DNA of 64,000 nucleotides from Vibrio plantisponsor. GTDB lineage: Bacteria > Pseudomonadota > Gammaproteobacteria > Enterobacterales > Vibrionaceae. Made by a program: the position numbers and the translations under genes. Position 1 is the first letter of the stretch. The number at the start of each line of letters is the position of its first letter. This document shows, piece by piece, positions 60,155-64,000 of the stretch. The notes under the pieces are model-generated. The model was not told the DNA's origin. It saw only the letters and a program-made list of their open reading frames with translations, and searched no databases. Where the stretch lies: contig NZ_JABEQC010000015.1 of assembly GCF_013041605.1 (NCBI RefSeq), positions 26,435 through 90,434 of the forward strand, read 5' to 3'.

Positions 60155-60991
60155 TTGAGTGCCAAACAAGAAAATCGCTTTCAGTTCAGCAGTAGTCAAA
60201 AGCAACTAGTCACCGCACTAGAAGCGACTATGAGCGATTTTTCTTATACCAAACATGCGCATGAGGAGTATTCCCTTGGCGTTACTCTCAAAGGTCGCCA
60301 AGATTTTTTCTGCCAAAACGCTTTCCATAAAAGTCCAGCAGGCGGAGTACTGCTCTTCAATCCTGAAGATGTGCACGACGGTCATTCCGGTGTTAGTGAA
60401 AGCCTTGAATATGTCATGCTCTATATTCATCCCAATGAATTGAAGCCGCTTTTTCAAGCGTTAGGTTACGGAAAAGAGGCGACATTAAGAGTAGATCGTC
60501 CGTTACTCAATGACCCCGTGCTAAGACACCAAATTCTGGCAATGCACCAACTCGTCAGTGAGTCAAACCACTCGACTATCGAGTTTGAAAGCGGGCTATT
60601 TCATATTGCGCATTCTTTAGTGCGCAAAGCTGGAAAACTCAATCATGATTTCCATACACCTTTGTCAAAAAAAGATAGCCTGCTAACCAGAGCAAAAGAT
60701 TTCATCATCGATCATATTGACCAAGATATTTCCATTGATGACGTGGCTCAAGCCGCAGCTATGTCGAAATATCATTTTATTCGCTTATTTCATCGTCAGT
60801 TCGGTATTACCCCTCATCAATACGTGCTGAACTGCCGAATTAATGCTGCGCGTAAATATTTAGAGACTGGCTTACCTTCCAGCCATGTCGCACAACTATC
60901 AGGCTTTGCCGATAACAGTCATCTCAATCGTCATTTTAAAAGAACATTTGGCATGACACCTAAGCAATACCAGCTACAACTCTGTTCTTAA
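60155..60991 (+). CDS. AraC-family regulator with N-terminal cupin domain
   Basis: 278 residues from a TTG at 60155 preceded by AAGGGAA. The N-terminal AraC-type cupin has HAHEEYSLGVTLKGRQDFFC and GGVLLFNPEDVHDGHSG. The C-terminal double HTH has ISIDDVAQAAAMSKYHFIRLFHRQFGITPHQYVLNCRI and AQLSGFADNSHLNRHFKRTFGMTPKQY. It resembles regulators found next to LysE and AzlCD exporters, where the cupin binds an amino acid. It is encoded between azlCD and lysE, so control of one or both exporters is likely. Confidence 0.88.
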   Translation: MSAKQENRFQFSSSQKQLVTALEATMSDFSYTKHAHEEYSLGVTLKGRQDFFCQNAFHKSPAGGVLLFNPEDVHDGHSGVSESLEYVMLYIHPNELKPLFQALGYGKEATLRVDRPLLNDPVLRHQILAMHQLVSESNHSTIEFESGLFHIAHSLVRKAGKLNHDFHTPLSKKDSLLTRAKDFIIDHIDQDISIDDVAQAAAMSKYHFIRLFHRQFGITPHQYVLNCRINAARKYLETGLPSSHVAQLSGFADNSHLNRHFKRTFGMTPKQYQLQLCS

Positions 60992-61013
60992 TTCCATACA
61001 TTTGGAGCTTTCA

Positions 61014-61628
61014 ATGTTAGAAATTCTCGCTTATGCCATTGGTGTAATGTACACCCCTGGCCCAATTAACCTATTAGGTCTACACAGTGGATTAAATGGT
61101 AAAACTCGTGAGCATATGGGCTTTTTCGCCGGAGTGGGATGTGCGATGCTGATCCTGTTCGTATTTCTAGGCTTTCTTGGGCTTAAATTTATTAACCCTT
61201 CACTACTGCCTTATATCAGCCTGATTGGTTGCAGTTATATTGTTTATATTGCTTGGAAAGTGTTGCATACAAACGTCAATGTCTCTGAGAAAACAGCTAG
61301 TGTGTCGATATTGAGTTTTACAAATGGCCTGATCATGCAATTGCTTAATCCGAAAGCACTGGTTGCGACAATGCCTATTTCGACCATTCAGTTTCCAGCC
61401 GTAGGTATCAGTGGCAGCTCTATTGTTATTTGGTCAATAGGCTTAGCGATTCTCGCGTTCGGCGCTCCAAGCAGTTATTCCTTGGCAGGAATGGCCATGG
61501 GGAAACGCATTGAGAACCCAATCTATTTCAAAACCTTCAATGTTTTGATGTTCGCATTATTGATTTTCGTTGCCACAAGTATTGGTTATGAGCATGTTTA
61601 TCGTGCGCTTCTAGAATCACATTATTAA
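61014..61628 (+). CDS. LysE/RhtB-family amino acid exporter
   Basis: 204 residues from the ATG at 61014, chosen because GGAG (61004-61007) is six bases before it; the frame also contains a TTG at 61002. About six hydrophobic segments. The N-terminal MYTPGPINLLGLHSGLNGKTREHMGFFAGVGC is the LysE/RhtB signature (PGPxxL), followed by the NPKA motif in LLNPKALVATMP. It exports an amino acid or related metabolite by proton exchange. It lies 22 bp after the AraC regulator and is probably co-transcribed with it. Confidence 0.88.
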   Translation: MLEILAYAIGVMYTPGPINLLGLHSGLNGKTREHMGFFAGVGCAMLILFVFLGFLGLKFINPSLLPYISLIGCSYIVYIAWKVLHTNVNVSEKTASVSILSFTNGLIMQLLNPKALVATMPISTIQFPAVGISGSSIVIWSIGLAILAFGAPSSYSLAGMAMGKRIENPIYFKTFNVLMFALLIFVATSIGYEHVYRALLESHY

Positions 61629-61872
61629 GAAATAATTATCACCCGTTGGCTTGTTCCAATCTTGCTGATTTCTATTTGAGTTCAATATACAGACCACATA
61701 ATCACCCTGTTTCATATGAGGTTAACTCCGAAATTGACTCAAAATATGTTTTAGGAAAACTCTATAAATTTTGCCTACCGAATTAATTACAAAAAATATA
61801 TAGTCGGCACAAATAGATTATCCATATGTAATGTATATATTTAAAGATTGCAAATAGCCAAATGAGGGAATC
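61629..61872. other. Intergenic region before the chemoreceptor gene
   Basis: 244 AT-rich bases with no gene and no clear terminator. It must hold the chemoreceptor promoter, but I could not pick one with confidence. A GAGGGAA ribosome site ends it. Confidence 0.4.
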
Positions 61873-63753
61873 ATGAATAGATTCAAATTACAAACTATCG
61901 GCACATTGAGTCTGCTCATTGCCGCTATTGTAATACTGATAGCAGCGTTAGATTACCGAGCTTTTAGGAATGAAAGCATTCATCAACATAAAGAAATGTT
62001 AAGGGAACAAAATGCGACTATGGAGGTAACACTTCACTCCAAATTTGAAAGCTATCGCAATGAGCTGGCAGCACTAAGCACTTTTGAAGGCGATACAGAA
62101 GGTGGCAGTTTAGCTACACATGTTATTCGTCAGTTAAGAACCTTGCAAAGAGTGCAACAAGACGTCAGTGAAGCCGTATCTATTGTGACTAAAGATGGCT
62201 CTCTCTTTAATTCAGATGGCGAAAAACTCCCAGTCAACGCTAAAGACATGAACCGCTCCTACTACAATGCAGTATTTAACGATGGCAAAGCGTTTTACGT
62301 CTCTGAGCCATTTAAATCTGCAACTAGTGGTAATCTGGTCATTGCCGTTATCTACAAATTGAATGACGAAACAGCAATTACAGCCAATGTAAAAGCCACC
62401 TCCGTATTAGGTACTTTTGCTGGTAAAACAAACATGTTCCTCTATGCTCACGACGGCACCATTTTACACTCACCGTACCCTGAATTGATTGGTAAAAATA
62501 TCTTTAATGAACGCCCGCTTTATAAAGAGTTCAACGCTTCAAACCCTGAGCTAAGTTATAACGCAGCTGTAAATGGTAAAAATACAGATTTCACCGCTTT
62601 CTGGACCAACTTAGAGATCAGCGGTTGGAGCTTCGTCACCTTTACGCCAAACAGCGAAATAGAACAAGGTGCGAACGACCAACTCATTTATGCAGCTGTT
62701 ACTGGTATTGTCTGCATTATTTTAGCTAGCGCAGTATTAATGATGATCATCAATAAGCTTGTGTTGAGACCTGTCGGTGGAGCTCCTGATGAAATCGCAG
62801 CGCTAATGGAAGAGATGGCCACGGGTAACCTTTCGCACAACTTTACTAAAACTGGTAAAGAAACGGGTATTTACCTCTCTCTTATCAACCTATCGGCTCA
62901 GTTGTCCACATTGATCAAAAACTCGTTGAGCATTTCAGAAAATGTCTCTTCGGCAGCGCAAGAACTGAACGTTGTGATGAATGAAACACAAAACAACGCT
63001 CAAGATGAATTGCAGCAAATGGAGCAGGTGTCGACTGCAATCAACGAGCTGTCTTCTACGTCTCAAGAAGTGAGCAATAAAGCCGTCATGGCAGAAGACG
63101 AAGCGAGAAAAACTCAAGACAGCGTTATAAGCGGTAAACAAACGCTCGAACAAAACATCGTCTTGACCGATAAGATCAGCGAATCGGTGACCAACACAGC
63201 AAGCATTGTCAGTGAGCTCAGCCAGTTGGTTTTGGAAATCGGCAGTGTTACTGAAGTTATCAATAACATCTCTGAACAAACTAACTTGCTCGCCCTAAAT
63301 GCGGCAATTGAAGCTGCACGTGCTGGTGAACAAGGTCGCGGCTTCTCAGTTGTCGCTGATGAAGTCAGGGTTCTTGCTACTCGTACTCAAGAATCAACGG
63401 TCAGCATTCAGAAGATAATTGAAAGGTTGCGTGGGCAGTCTGAAAAAGCCAACAAGAACATGATGGAAAACGTTGATTTAATCGAGGACTCCGTTGCTCT
63501 GGCAGATCAAATCAAAGCAGCATTTGAAGAAATCGCAGCGGCTTCACAGTCGATTTCTGATATCAACACTCTGGTTGCCACCGCATCCCAACAACAGTTT
63601 GCGGTAACCGAAGAAATTTCTCAGTCCATCACCAACACATTTGATCTGGTGAACCGAAATGTTTCCGCTATCCATCAAACTCTGCAAGCGTCAACAGAAC
63701 TTGCTCAGCTAGCTGAAGCTCAAACGAATGAACTGGAATATTTCAAAGTCTAG
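61873..63753 (+). CDS. Methyl-accepting chemotaxis protein with Cache-type sensor
   Basis: 626 residues. TM1 about 8-27, periplasmic double-Cache-like sensor about 30-270 (DMNRSYYNAVFNDGKAFYVSEPF and SATSGNLVIAVIY are Cache marks), TM2 about 273-297. A HAMP-like linker begins LRPVGGAPDEIAALMEEMATGNL. The cytoplasmic hairpin has the highly conserved tip EQTNLLALNAAIEAARAGEQGRGF (about 465-490). Pairs of Gln/Glu at heptad positions are likely methylation sites. It sends chemotaxis signals through CheA/CheW. The dCache pocket lacks the full amino-acid motif, so the ligand is not assigned. No pentapeptide tether is seen at the C-terminus (EYFKV). Confidence 0.92.
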   Translation: MNRFKLQTIGTLSLLIAAIVILIAALDYRAFRNESIHQHKEMLREQNATMEVTLHSKFESYRNELAALSTFEGDTEGGSLATHVIRQLRTLQRVQQDVSEAVSIVTKDGSLFNSDGEKLPVNAKDMNRSYYNAVFNDGKAFYVSEPFKSATSGNLVIAVIYKLNDETAITANVKATSVLGTFAGKTNMFLYAHDGTILHSPYPELIGKNIFNERPLYKEFNASNPELSYNAAVNGKNTDFTAFWTNLEISGWSFVTFTPNSEIEQGANDQLIYAAVTGIVCIILASAVLMMIINKLVLRPVGGAPDEIAALMEEMATGNLSHNFTKTGKETGIYLSLINLSAQLSTLIKNSLSISENVSSAAQELNVVMNETQNNAQDELQQMEQVSTAINELSSTSQEVSNKAVMAEDEARKTQDSVISGKQTLEQNIVLTDKISESVTNTASIVSELSQLVLEIGSVTEVINNISEQTNLLALNAAIEAARAGEQGRGFSVVADEVRVLATRTQESTVSIQKIIERLRGQSEKANKNMMENVDLIEDSVALADQIKAAFEEIAAASQSISDINTLVATASQQQFAVTEEISQSITNTFDLVNRNVSAIHQTLQASTELAQLAEAQTNELEYFKV

Positions 63754-63755
63754 TT

Positions 63756-63803
63756 AAACACCCGCTCCTCTTTCTAAGTTTCTGGGAAGAGGAGTGTTTT
63801 CTC
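63756..63803 (+). terminator. Intrinsic terminator after the chemoreceptor gene
   Basis: AAACAC (63756-63761) and CTCCTCTTTC (from 63765) pair with GGGAAGAGGAG and GTGTTT (63784-63799), with a short CCG bulge, then TTTTCTC. Confidence 0.75.
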
Positions 63804-63929
63804 TCCTCCCCCTCCAAACAGGCGGGTAACAATTTGCACCGTGTGTCACTTATTGCTCGCTGACTAGTAAAAACTTGCCCACCACTTGATAACAAATCAT
63901 TAAGCCACTGAAATTTAGCCACTTTATAT

Positions 63930-63946
63930 TTGGCACTTCACTTGCC
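63930..63946 (+). promoter_or_regulatory. Sigma-54 (RpoN) promoter
   Basis: TTGGCACTTCACTTGCC has TGGCAC (63931-63936) and TTGC (63942-63945), with exactly ten bases between the GG and GC, the -24/-12 pattern of RpoN promoters. It lies 45 bp before an ATG with an AGAGGGA site. Confidence 0.8.
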
Positions 63947-63990
63947 TACTCCCTCTACTCATATGCGATAAACGTTGTTCAGAGGGATAC

Positions 63991-64000
63991 ATGACAAAGC
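63991..64000 (+). CDS. Start of a gene leaving the window (first codons only)
   Basis: AGAGGGATAC followed by ATG ACA AAG at 63991 looks like a genuine start with a good ribosome site, downstream of the RpoN promoter at 63930. Only three codons are visible, so no product can be named. Confidence 0.5.

Overview
The window looks like a stretch of Vibrio chromosome, probably from the Harveyi/Splendidus side of the genus. The support is the moderate G+C, the aryl-polyene cluster with a built-in ammonia-lyase, the Vibrio-type sucrose PTS genes, the glpFK/glpR/glpABC island and the tetrathionate locus. I saw no phage, IS element, CRISPR array, rRNA or tRNA gene. The genes look intact. Only the two ends are cut: an FAD-dependent oxidoreductase at 1-135 and a gene starting at 63991.

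Region 1 (1-16897) is an aryl polyene (APE) cluster. Three genes on the minus strand (FAD oxidoreductase, methyltransferase, lipoprotein) diverge from a tightly overlapping 17-gene plus-strand operon. That operon encodes a complete type II fatty-acid/polyketide-like system: two ACPs, an acyl-ACP ligase, two ketosynthases with a chain-length-factor-like partner, a ketoreductase and two hotdog dehydratases. It also carries an aromatic ammonia-lyase for starter supply, a thioesterase, two acyltransferase functions (one fused to a glycosyltransferase) and an export set (LolA-like, MMPL, lipoprotein). The core order matches what I recall of the E. coli ape cluster, with the ammonia-lyase inserted.

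Region 2 (17029-22748) is a sucrose regulon: scrK, scrB, scrR and scrA. Three near-identical LacI-type operators lie before scrK, scrB and scrA. Region 3 (22772-28703) has a DUF486 membrane protein, a two-component system, and a ferric-siderophore receptor next to an AraC-GyrI-like regulator, both with Fur-like boxes. Region 4 (28731-33697) is an EmrB/EmrA/outer-membrane-factor efflux operon divergent from a TetR regulator, with a 28-bp palindrome between them. Region 5 (33890-38684) holds a pirin, a 6-phospho-beta-glucosidase with its LacI regulator, and a SotB-like MFS exporter.

Region 6 (38874-46879) is glycerol metabolism: glpABC (anaerobic G3P dehydrogenase), glpR, glpF and glpK. Region 7 (46926-49440) is ahpC-ahpF, with an excellent OxyR-type motif upstream and a structured intergenic spacer. 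Region 8 (49483-58878) is the most interesting part. A tetrathionate reductase operon (ttrBCA) and its sensor/regulator pair (ttrSR) are linked to a thiosulfate dehydrogenase-like pair (tsdB-tsdA). The ttrBCA and tsdBA promoters share the same 18-bp box (17/18 identical) at almost the same distance from a shared -10-like element, which suggests that both directions of the tetrathionate/thiosulfate couple are under TtrR.

Region 9 (59024-64000) has AzlCD and LysE amino-acid exporters around an AraC regulator, a Cache-type chemoreceptor, and a sigma-54 promoter driving the gene that leaves the window.
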